Of a stretch of DNA of 64,000 bases, positions 24,170 through 34,900 are shown one piece after another. The DNA lies in assembly GCA_964019055.1 (NCBI GenBank), contig OZ025208.1, positions 18,121,212 through 18,185,211 of the forward strand, in the 5' to 3' direction. Position 1 is the first letter of the stretch; each line of letters opens with the position of its first letter. The notes beneath the pieces were generated by a model. That model ran no database searches. It saw nothing but the letters and a program-made list of their open reading frames with translations, and had not been told where the DNA came from. A program made the position numbers and the translations under genes. This DNA comes from Anthopleura xanthogrammica. Its lineage: Eukaryota; Cnidaria; Anthozoa; Actiniaria; Actiniidae.

Positions 24170-27100
24170 TCACTGGATAACACAATTTCCACCACTTTCT
24201 TTTTCTTTTAGTAACTTAGTTGGCTTGTATCTCTCCAAGTATGCAAGCTGTTTTGCATTAATTGCACCTCTTCGTTTCCTGTAACAAAATGGGAAAATAT
24301 CTTGAAAAACTGTTTAATTTTTGATTTGTTGGCCTAGTGCTGACTTTTTCTTTTTGGTGTCACAGCTATAGGATACAAAATAATTGTTCAAAAAAGGTTG
24401 ATTACTTGATAAAAACTTTACCTTCGTATAAATTCAACTGCATCTTCATACTTCATACCACTTTCAATTAATGCTAAAGCCACTAATACTGGTGCTCTAC
24501 CAAGTCCGGCAACACAATGTACAGCTACACATGATCCTGGTTTTTCTTTAAAGTTACCCTTAATTAACTTGAGCCAATCTTCTACTACTTTTTTAGGTGG
24601 GGCAGCACCATCATCAAATGCCCAATCCTAAAGAGGAAAACAATTAACATATTGATTACCAAATCTCATAATCTATAAAGATCTTTTAAAGTAAAAAGAA
24701 AACAGAATTATAAAAACAGGGTACACATAATCAACTAAACAGCAAACTGTTAACAACAGCTTAGAAAAAAATCAAAAATTTTCATTCATTGCTGAAATCA
24801 TCAAACAATCAATCAATGGTCTTTACATTGAGATTAAACAGCTAGATCATATTCAAATATAATCCTAAGTGTACTTAAATCTATCTGTATTAATATTGAC
24901 TTTAAGGTGCAGTGATTGGTTCTTTCTTAGATTATATTTGGTCTTCTTAATTCGTGGAAGCAGGGGGTACAATGGGTGATTGTTCATCATTTTTCTGTCC
25001 TGTTTTTCTAATAGCACACATATATTTGTTCTCTCGCTGATGTACTTTCGCTTGTAGCATCTATCTAGGAAATTTTGGACGATGGTGAGTTCTGGTTCTG
25101 CAGCTCCATAAACTGGAAGACCATAGAATATTGTAGAGTACCAAACTGTTGAATAGCAGGTCAATTTCCCTTTGATTGAATCCTTCCTTGCGGAGAACTC
25201 TCAATACATGAAGACACTTATTTGCCTTGACAAGCTTAATTTGGACGCGAGATAGCTTAATGTGGACGTGATCATATTTATTGGAATGCTAAACTTTTTA
25301 CTTTCAGCAATCTTCTCACTTTTCATCATCTTGCTTTAGATGATAGGGTTGTTGCTAACTGTCATGTATGCCTTTAGCAGTTGTGCTTTTTAAGGGTCTG
25401 GGAAAAGGTTTGATTCAATGATTCAATAATTGAATGGGAGGTCCTCCACCTCTTATAATAATCTTAACTCGTGATGCTTATTTTTCCTCCTTTCATAGAA
25501 ACAAGTAGAGTTGAGCATTGTGTAGAAGACATTGGAATATAGAATAAACTGTGTAGGTGGAGTAAAAAAGGCATGCTACCATATAATCAGTTGACTAGGA
25601 TTAAATAAGATTACAGTGGTGCCTACTATAGAAAAATAAAGCTACCGCGCACACTACTACTGTATGCAATCACAATGACGCCATGAAGCAGGCAATCAAT
25701 GTGCACATGCACGAATATCCTTCAAACTTTTATTGAAGAACCATACACATTTTGAACTCCAACAGGGCAAAACCCTCAAATTTTGCATGGGACTCTATAA
25801 ACTTTTTGCTGATTTCCAAAAGAGTATATTAAAAACAAACTTTTGACAAATAATGCTAATTGGTATAATTTTAGATTTGAATATAGAGTTTAGTTCCCTG
25901 TGATTGGTCGGGGGACCAGTGATTGAGACAATATTTACTGCTCGAGAGGTGATTATGAAGTTTGCCAGAATTTAATAGCCTCATTTTTAGGTCAAAATAA
26001 AAGTGATGACAATACCAGCTGTCAGTGTCAGTAGGAAAGAAAATAAACTATGTGTTATATGCTCCCATTTTTCAATATCGATATAGTCTAGTGTGCTAAT
26101 ATATAAAATTATACCAATGCTGAACAGTTGTAAATTATTCTGTCATATACAGCGGATTCAGATTGAGCGTTTAACAGGGCTGTTTGTTGCGATCGCTGAT
26201 ACCGTTAAATTTGAACGTTTCTATGCAGAATGTGCGACGTTTCTAGGTGGCTAGGAGCACATTCTGCTGATAAAATTGAAGTGCTCCCATCCGCCTAGAA
26301 ACGTTGTGCATTTTGCATAGAAACATGCAAATTTAACGACTGCAACAATCACGACAATTGGAAATAGGGTTGTCACGTCATCAGGGGTAGGTCATCAGCC
26401 ATGCCCTTTTTTTTTTTACTCCGACGAAGGACTAGCGTCCGAAACGTCAGTAAGTGATCTCTCTTATTTTTTACGGTGTAAAATTTAACTTTTTATCCAT
26501 ACATGCCAAGTTACTCTGTTTCAGTTTTGTTTAAACTACAAGAGTTCAAGTTCACAGCAGATGTCAAGCCGGTAACTGTGTCACGAGTTAAATATACTAT
26601 GCATTTGTGGTATAATCTGAGCTGGTGATATATGTCATTGGTAAAGAACTGCTCTCTATGCTAAATATTTAGTATTTAACAAATAGTATAATTGCTTGCT
26701 TATCTCGATTCAAATGGAAAATATTTAATATCGAATAGGGGCTATGTGTCTGTTATTGTATCGTGGGTTATAGTTTATGTGGGCTGGGTGGGTGGGTATG
26801 AATATATTAATATGTATATATTTTAATATTGAATAGGAGTAGCTGGGAGGGTTTTTATATATTTCTATCTTAGCTAGTTATATTAACATAGAAGAGCCAC
26901 TGTGAAAATGTTAATAAAGCCATTATTATTATTAAATAATCTGTCCCTAACTAAAAATGGAAATAACAAACAAAACCAAAAATATCAAGCCAAAACCTAT
27001 TGGAGACTGAATAAAATTGTAATCAAATGTCATGTACATTTACAAGTTCTATTGTTGTTGAATGACAAAAACCTCAAATATGGTAAAATTTGCATATAAA

Positions 27101-28170
27101 GTAAATACAAACAGAGCAGATTATAAGGAATACGTAATTATCCTCACTTAATATATACCGTAACACAGGGACACATGCCAGTCCTATCTATGCATTCAAG
27201 CTGATCTTAGGGACGTTATTATAATTATTTGCGCTTTTTACAAAACAATTTGAAGGTGTGTACAGTAAAATATTCGAACTCGAAAGAAGAAAAAGATCTG
27301 TAACACACACTAGCCGGCCAAGCCTGACAAGCCGGTTTGTAAAAATTTCTGAACAATGAAATGTAAGCACAAGCCGCTCCTTACTTGGCAAAGTCTTAAT
27401 TCTAGACAAGATACTATAGTAATAAACGACCAAACAGAGAAAATCCATTCAATAAGCTAAAAACCTGGTTTAGTTTTGATGAAATATCAAACAAATGGGC
27501 AGCCATGATCAATTTCACAACTGAACAGGCAAAATGTAGAATAAAATGGAACAAAGTTTAGAAAAGCACAAGTACAATTATACAAAATACAGCCAAAAGG
27601 TAACTTGATCAAAAGATTTTTTATTATTCTTACGAAGATTGTTAATTCAAGCAATGGCTCTTTTCAAACTGGATAGCATTTGTACGATACTCTGTGTTGG
27701 GAAGACCTAAACCTCACATAATGGCTCTAGAATATGTGGTCTTATATGAAATCACTTGCTATCTGTTCCGCTTAAACCAGGAATCAAAAGTCACACTCAA
27801 ACAAGGAAACACATATGAAAAATTTAAACCTATATGAGGTGTAGAAAAGACATTCTCTTACCAGCACGATGATTCCTTCCTTCAGCAACGACTCTGTGTT
27901 GTAAGTCGGTTCACAAACACGCACAACGGTGTCTGCACTGTACTTCTTCAGCTCCTGAATACAAGGTAATCAGAAGTCAAATAATCACAATCCTATAGTT
28001 TATACCTTAATATACAAGACTATAATAGAACCTACCGTAATATACTGGGGTAAGTTGGTATTTGTAGGGCGATCAGTGATCAAGAATTTCATGTTCTTGT
28101 GTTCAAGCATGACTGGTCCTGGTCCATGAAAAGACCTCGATTGTGATGGCGCGCCAGAAGGCATTTTCAT
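24170..28170 (-). CDS. PTP4A: PRL-type protein tyrosine phosphatase (PTP4A), complete
   Basis: Small prenylated phosphatase that acts at membranes and in animals binds CNNM magnesium transporters. Four coding exons join in phase: 28036-28170, 27862-27954, 24422-24627 and 24170-24278, giving 180 residues (human 167-173). Visible landmarks are [27 protein letters not shown], the general-acid loop [11 protein letters not shown] (usually WPFDD, so Pro is replaced by Ala), the catalytic loop [10 protein letters not shown] with Cys and Arg of CX5R and the PRL-typical Ala after Arg, and [17 protein letters not shown]. It ends CVIQ, a CAAX box of the type usually farnesylated. The basic stretch before the CAAX box is weaker than in vertebrates. 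ATG 28170 gives a ~20-residue extension; 28164 would also serve. The 3.2-kb intron 24628-27861 contains LINE and other repeats. Confidence 0.95.
24866..25245 (-). pseudogene. LINE reverse-transcriptase C-terminal fragment (L2/CR1-like)
   Basis: Read on the minus strand, 25245-25150 encodes [19 protein letters not shown] and, after one frameshift, 25150-24866 encodes [20 protein letters not shown] followed by [10 protein letters not shown] and a [11 protein letters not shown] tail. This is the usual C-terminal region downstream of the RT domain in L2/CR1-type elements. It is 5'-truncated, frameshifted and lies in a PTP4A intron, in the gene's sense orientation. Confidence 0.75.
25617..25840. 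repeat. Partial inverted copy of the PSMF1-intron TTAA element
   Basis: From GTGGTGCCTACTATAG onward it is the reverse complement of the right half of the element at 15014-15951, including the GGGTTTTGCCCTGTTGAAG block. It ends at about 25840. Confidence 0.6.
26181..26356. mobile_element. Palindromic MITE in PTP4A intron
   Basis: The half around CGTTAAATTTGAACGTTTCT and GACGTTTCTAGG is matched by an inverted half containing CCTAGAAACGTTGTGC and CAAATTTAACG. The whole ~175 bp can fold as one imperfect hairpin. Confidence 0.55.
26360..26770 (+). repeat. Dispersed repeat copy A, carrying a later insertion
   Basis: From TAGGGTTGTCACGTCATC to the TATCTCGATTCAAATGG block this matches, inverted, the sequence at 29395-29650. 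The exception is 26406-26507, which is absent from the other copy. Confidence 0.75.
26406..26507 (-). mobile_element. Short retroposon-like insertion with poly(A) and 6-bp TSD
   Basis: This 102-bp segment is missing from the otherwise collinear copy at 29395-29650, which acts as the empty site. CATGCC occurs on both sides (26400-26405 and 26502-26507). On the minus strand it ends in an A-run of about 11. It contains GACGAAGGACTAGCGTCC followed by GAAACGTC, a small nested hairpin. Insert, duplication and A-tail together indicate target-primed retroposition of a truncated element. Confidence 0.7.
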
Positions 28171-29394
28171 TGCGATATTCACTTGCTTTCCAATTAATTT
28201 TACACTTTCACGGGGCTTTGGAACTGCACATTTCATCAGTAAATAATATATTTTCAGTCTTGCAGCCAAGCTACCCCATTCAATAAGATTTGACGACTAA
28301 TAAAAACGAATTTGAACACGTTCAGTTGTGTTGGGCCTGGCACCAGTCTCCACTATCGATCAGAAACTCCATAAGACTGTGTCCACAGTGGTCGTAGCAC
28401 TAAATAACATTAAGAAAACCGGTTAAACAAGTGAAAGTTATGTCCTAACATTATAGAGCTTCTGTACTATAAAGATATATTCGAAAAAAAGGTAAAAAGA
28501 AGGGCAAACTTCTTGAGTTAAGGTAGATAGATCGATAATCAAACAAACCAAAAGAGGGAGTGTGTTGAGAACTTAACAACGAACAGAACAACTGATCAAG
28601 TCAAACACAAGCCCCAAAAAGAAGCTCATTACTACCTAGAATACACGATATATTAACACTTACAATGTTTGTTGTCCACATTAAGGCACTATAATCTTTT
28701 TGTTCCTTCCACACGGAAGAGAAGTGCTTCCAGTTGGTATCTCGCGAGAGCTGCACGCCGTCACCAGTACAAATTTATTTCAGGCAGTTGCACAATTAAT
28801 TCTCTTGTGACGCAATACGTGACTAATTGCACATGCGCTCTAGCATTCAAGATACGTCATGATCAAAAAACTTGAAATATCAGCTGATTTTGATAGTGAG
28901 ATGAGCCACTGAAACTGTTTTTTGTATTTCTTTGTTTCAGGAAGAAAACCTGATTTCTTTTGTATGAAATAAATTTGATCACACAAGAGGAGGTGGAGTT
29001 ATTTAAACCAGCCTGCCCCAACAAACAAATAGGTAAAATAAATGAAATTAAAATATTATATTTTTGAACTTGAACTTGTCAAAATATTACTCAGTGACCG
29101 CGCGAGGGGAGGGGCTGGTAGTCTCTTATCCATATTTTCAAATCTTAGCCCCACCACTTTTTCCCATACAAGTCTCTTTTAATATATAGCCCTATCACTT
29201 TTTAGGGTGCTCCGCGGGTCCATGTTACTGCATTTGCCTCATAGTCTATTAAATGTAAAAGTCTTCAGTCGCCGATTAAAAGACAACCGGCGTCAACACC
29301 CTATTAGTACTAATCTAATAATAAATCATAAATGTTATGATATTTGAGGTGGGTGAGTTAGAGAGTTACGACAATTAGATTAGAAGGGAGTATT

Positions 29395-29650
29395 TTCCAT
29401 TCGAATCGAGATAAGCAAGCAATTATATATATTTGTTAAATACTAAATATTTAGCATAGAGAGCAGTTCTTTACCAATGACATGCATCACCAGCTGAGAT
29501 TATACCGGAAATGCAGAGATATTTAACTCGTGACACAGTTACCGGCTCGTACATCCGCTGTGAACTTGAACTCTTGTAGTTTTAACAAAACCGAAACAGA
29601 GTAACTTGGCATGGCTGATGACCTACCCCTGACGACGTGACAACCCTAAG
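29395..29650 (-). repeat. Dispersed repeat copy B (empty site for the 26.4-kb insertion)
   Basis: Its reverse complement matches 26360-26405 joined directly to 26508-26720, so it lacks the 102-bp insertion of copy A. The blocks ATCGAGATAAGCAAGCAATT and GTTACCGGCT are shared with small differences. Confidence 0.75.
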
Positions 29651-30819
29651 AACGTCTGCGAAGGAGGCTACCCCTGGAGTAGGGGAGGCGAGCTGCGAAA
29701 TATATATCAGTCGACCGAGTAAAGTTTTAAATTTCACTTTGCTTTTTTTTTTTACCTTATCACATGATATTTTCGCGACACTTATAATGACGCGAAAACT
29801 AAGTGACCCTCAATCATTTGAAAAATACAACAATTAATGAAAAAGCATGTATAAACGACTTTGTTGTTACTGAACAAAAGCGCTAGCGTCTCCAGTAGTC
29901 ATTATACTCAAATCAAACCAAGGCTAAGAGAAATCCCCAGAATTTATTTTCCAGTTTCCCGAATCACGAGGGGGGGGGGGGGGGGGGGGACGAAAAAATG
30001 CCTATGTGCGCGTTTTCGCATGCTCAGCATGCTCAGTGCTAAATAACATCCCACATCGAGAGATATCGAACATCGAAATGCAAATGAAAATAATATAAAG
30101 GGCGGTGAAGAGATTTTCTGTGCTCCGTCTTTCGGCCTTTTAGTGTGGGACCGTGATTCGTGAAATTCAAGAAAATAAGTCCATGATTTGTGGATTTCAA
30201 TCCCCCCGTCATGAATGATCTGTGGATCCGTGATCAGGGCCGTAGCAAGGGGAGAGGCTGGGGGGCGCTTGAGCCCCCCAGTTTTCCCCAGACAAGTAAA
30301 GCAACTATAGAATTAAATTTTCACTTTCGTGGTCAGGTGTTGCTTTTGTGCCCCCCAGTTTTTAAATACGGCCCTGTATTTTCGTGATTCGTGAATTTAT
30401 TTTTAAAATGTTTGTGATTCGTCAAGAATATGAATAAGTTGTAATGCTATATACGGCTTCACTCAAGTGGTTTTTGTATTTGAACAAAATCCGAAAGTAA
30501 ATTTAATGGATATTCACCTCCTCTTTCAGAGGTGTTAACAATCAAAAATATGAATATTTTAAAGAAATTTCTGAACTGTAGTGGAGAACTGTATCCGCCC
30601 CTAGCTGCATTTTGCTCGTGACAGCACAGCCCAGGGAGCGGAATTATATAGGAAAACAAAGGCGCGCGAATAAAATACTCTACTATGTATTCCCTGTACT
30701 GAAAAAAAATCCATATATATACGGTCAGGACTGACCGGGTGCGAATAGAAGACTGGTACTCAGCAAGGTCGAAGCGCGGTAAAACACGAAAAAGACAACA
30801 AGACACAAGATAAGACAAG

Positions 30820-30864
30820 ATGGCCGCCTCTTGTTGTCTCAGTCAAAAAGAAAAAGTTGTTTGA
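30820..30864 (+). promoter_or_regulatory. Possible upstream ORF of ZGRF1
   Basis: An ATG in the context AAGATGGCC opens a 14-codon frame (MAASCCLSQKEKVV, stop at 30862-30864) 31 bp before the ZGRF1 start at 30896 and out of frame with it. If the transcript starts upstream of 30820 this could act as a uORF. The transcription start is not known. Confidence 0.3.
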
Positions 30865-30895
30865 TACGTGTCTGCTAGCTTAAGTTTGGCAAGCT

Positions 30896-31924
30896 ATGTC
30901 AAGTAAAGAGTACAAGGTATTAAAGAATTTGATACAATAATGGTTCATGAGGTTTTTTAAAAGCGTTTTTCGGTCCGGATAAATTTGCATATTTTTCTTG
31001 TTTAAACCTAAACTGATGCGCATAATTTGTTTAATTTACATAGGTTTTGTACACTCACCAGAAAACAAAAAAGCACAAAACATGGCAGGTTGGTCATAAA
31101 TGAGATAATTCTTAGTTGTATTTTAATAATATTTTAAAAAACACGGTGGTTGCCTCACATTTTGATTAGATTGAATTAGTTGAGTGTTGGAAACATGACC
31201 CCCCAAATGAAAATATTATACAGCCATCACTCTCCACACTCACTTCACTTTTAATCATATAATATAAGCTCACTAGCTAATATTATTTTTAGGATGGTAT
31301 TCTCATCCTCTACGCAAATACAAAGAAAGTAAGTGCAACAACATTTTTCTAACAAATAATGACAAGAAAGAAAGAGAAAGAAAGCAAAAGAAGAAGAGAT
31401 GCACTTGACCTAGATAAGCTTGACAAGTAGTGTTTTAACGTTTTTTAGGTAGTGTTATATGAGGATGGTATGAGAACTATGTTGGACTCACTATTTGTCC
31501 GTTCTGACCAGGTAAGCTTAAATATAACATTCACATGCAGGTGTGATTAATGGTTCAAACAAATACAATAAAGAAAGAGAAACAGAAATAAAAGTTATAT
31601 AACAGACACACCATCACACCATGCAGTCTACACCATCGACTGATGAAGACTAGAGCTTGCAGCCGAAACGTCGGTCCTTTACGAATGACTCTCAATCGTG
31701 AGACAAACCAATAAGTATAATTTCTTTAAAGTTTGTGATTATCAACACAACTGCAATATGTTGATTATTAGATAACTGTTGGAGATGACATTGAGTCAGA
31801 GAGGTACTTGATAACCATTGAAGACGAGACTAATAAAACTGGTGCTGATTCAGGTTGTCAAGTTTCTAGCCAACCATGCCTAGTCAACTCTAGTCATGAC
31901 AAATCACTCAAGAAAAAGAACAAG
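30896..31924 (+). other. ZGRF1: ZGRF1 exons 1-5: DUF2439 domain
   Basis: Exons 30896-30916, 31044-31088, 31293-31328, 31449-31511 and 31772-31924. They read VLYTHQKTKKHKTWQ, DGILILYANTKK, VVLYEDGMRTMLDSLFVRSD and ITVGDDIESERYLITIE. This is the DUF2439 fold shared with yeast Mte1 and fission yeast Dbl2, which bind FANCM-family helicases. All five exons end in phase 0. Confidence 0.92.
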
Positions 31925-34900
31925 GTAATTAAGGCCCTGTTACACCATGCAATGTTTCTCACAACAGCATTGTCAGACAAGTTGCTGGAGAAATTCACAG
32001 TGTAACAGGGGTTGTCTTGCAATTTTTGTTGTTGCACATACATGTAGCATTGCATGAAGTGGAATTCAGTTTTACTCTTCGCAACAGATTGCAGCAACTG
32101 GCAATGCGATTGCACGTTGTATCACTCTTCCAATAGCTAAACTCACAATTTTAAGGCAATTTTTAGAGTCACTGGGTGCAAGTTGCTGAGATTGTGTCGC
32201 AGCGTAACACCACATTGGCAACCTGCAATGGTACATTTTCAAGCATGGAGAGACAAGCTGCTGAGAATATTGCACAGTGTAACAAGATCTTTAGGGCTTT
32301 TCCTGTAAATAGTTTGTATCAGTTATTAACTATGCCATACCCTGGTCTCTAGCTTTGGGGGATTTTCTTATTGACATGTTTGCTCACTGCTTAAGACTAC
32401 TTTGTCAGGGTCGAACAAGGGTACCTACACTTATGTTTAAGGGCTTTTCAAACATGAGAGTGCTTTGACTGCAAAACACTGCTGCAATTTCCATAAATTG
32501 AAACTGATTTGGCATATCGTAAATATATGACTTCATGAATTGAATATGAATTTAGTAATTCTATAAGAAAAAAATGTTTTTCAGGAATTTTGTCCTCCAA
32601 AGTTTGTGGTAAAAGAAAAAAAAATATTGAATAAAGCTGAACCTTCTGATGAAAGGGTAGGTTAAACTTATCTTTACCTGTCCAATAATACAGTCCAATA
32701 TCAGAGGAAAGTCATTATTTTCTGCCAGGAACTGTAAACAAAAATATCTATATTCATAATATTTCATTTCTTGCAGTTAAAAGCATGGGATAAACATTCT
32801 ACAAAAAGCTCTCAAACAAAAGATCGGGAAATGCTATCAAAAAAACAGTTTTTTACAATGTATTCCAAGAAAAACCAGAACTTGCTAGGTGTGTAGTAAT
32901 ATACCAATACATCTGAAGCGCCCATCCATCCCTCAAGCATTGTCCATCCCATTCATTCCCTTTGTATTTCCCACCCACCCCTCATCCATGTCCTTCCAGT
33001 CATTCCCTATGTGTTTCCCACCCAACCCTCATCCATGTCCTTCCCATTCATTCCCTATGTGTTTCCCACTCACCCCTCATCCATGTCCTTCTCATTCATT
33101 CCCTATGTGTTTCCCACCCAACCCTCATCCATGTTCTTCTCATTCATTCCCTTTGTGTTTCCCACCCAACCCTCATCCATGTTCTTCTCATTCATTCCCT
33201 ATGTGTTTCCCACCCACCCCTCATCCATGTCCTTCTCATTCATTCCCTATGTGTTTCCCACCCAACCCTCATCCACGTCCTTTTCATTCATTCCCTATGT
33301 ATTTCCCACCCACCCCTCATCCATGTCCTTCTCATTCATTCCCTATATGTTTCCCACTCACCCCTCATCCATGTCCTTCTCATTCATTCCCTATGTGTTT
33401 CCGACTCAGCCCTCATCCATGTCCTTCTCATTCATTCCCTATGTGTTTCCCACTCACCCCTCATCCATGTCCTTCTCATTCATTCCCTATATGTTTCCCA
33501 CTCACCCCTCATCCATGTCCTTCTCATTCATTCCCTATGTGTTTCCGACTCAGCCCTCATCCATGTCCTTCTCATTCATTCCCTATGTGTTTCCGACTCA
33601 GCCCTCATCCATGTCCTTCTCATTCATTCCCTATGTGTTTCCCACTCACCCCTCATCCATGTCCTTCTCATTCATTCCCTATATGTTTCCCACTCACCCC
33701 TCATCCATGTCCTTCTCATTCATTCCCTATGTGTTTCCGACTCAGCCCTCATCCATGTCCTTCTCATTCATTCCCTATGTGTTTCCCACTCACCCCTCAT
33801 CTATGTCCATCAGTCCCATTTGTTGAACTGACTCTTTTACAACTAATTGGCATTTACATTCCTGGCTTGAGCTATGATTGATTTTAAACAAATAGGAATT
33901 CAATGCACAAAAACCTAAACTCAACCAAGTATATAACACTGAGGTATAATGAGTAAGAGATATATTCTAAGTTTTGTTATGCTCATCTAAGGGGTAAAAT
34001 AATTAATAATAATTATAATGTAATAATAATAATTTTATTTTTATTTTTAGGCTTGTATCCTGTATTATTTGGTGTTTTCCAAACCCATGATGATTATTTT
34101 AATGTTGTTTAAAATAACATTGCATTTGTTTTCAGAAAACCGGAAATTTGATAAGGAAACAACAAGAACAGATGATCAGCACAAGTTACCGGTATCCCCA
34201 GAAAGCAATCTAATCATTAATCAAAGTTGCTATAGTAAAAGAGATACCTCACAAATTTTGGCTTTGTTCACTGGAAACCGTGTTTCTAAGTCTGAAGAAA
34301 AAAGTGATGATTTTGATGTTCTTCAAGTATGTCCTCTATCACCAGAAATATATGTCAGTGATGATCCATGTCATGATGACATCAGTAACAATTCTCACGC
34401 CTCACCAGTATGTTTTCACAGATTACCAGCAGTCTTAAACAAGCCTTACTCTAACCCACTTGTTGTATGTGAGAATTCCTGCAATGATATTCCCTTTGAC
34501 ACTGGAGATAATTTATTTCAAGTCCCTGACGTAGACACTAAAGACCATAAAAGAGAACCCTCACCCTATTCCATCAATATCACCTGCATTAGGGAGTCAA
34601 CAGTAGGTTCCAGGAAGGAACATCAAAAGGTATGTCTCCCATGTTTCAGGGATAAAAAAATCATGAGAAATATAAACTAGGTGCATTGATTTTAGCTTGT
34701 TGATAAAGTCATGATTTTGTAAACTTTTCATTTCAAATGTATAATTATGTGTCTGAATGTTTTGTGAATTTAAGAAGCCTACTCACTTGTGTTCAACCAT
34801 TAAGCAAAAACAAAGCAGTAGACATACAGGACTGGCCAGGAATGTCAGCAAAACATCAATCAAGGTGCATAATCCACATGTCAATATTACTACAAAACTA

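Larger units (their letters stand above)
28171..30895. other. PTP4A-ZGRF1 divergent intergenic region
   Basis: 2.7 kb between divergent start codons. It should contain both 5' UTRs and promoters; no non-coding exon can be assigned from sequence alone. It holds the repeat copy at 29395-29650, a poly-G run at about 29970-29989 and a patch of GTGATTCGTGA motifs at 30130-30430 related to 4890-5030. Confidence 0.6.

Noticed and set aside
31630..31690. Hammerhead ribozyme (CTGATGA ... GAAAC)
   Set aside because: The core words are present, but the intervening stem II pairs poorly and the flanks pair with each other (CGAC/GTCG), which a hammerhead would not do. The related motif at 26430 has CCGACGA instead of CTGATGA. 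It is treated as a retroelement hairpin.
32889..33881. Three overlapping ORFs of 271-330 codons
   Set aside because: They are frames of the 48-bp minisatellite; the real ZGRF1 exons end at 32888 and resume at 34136 in matching phase.
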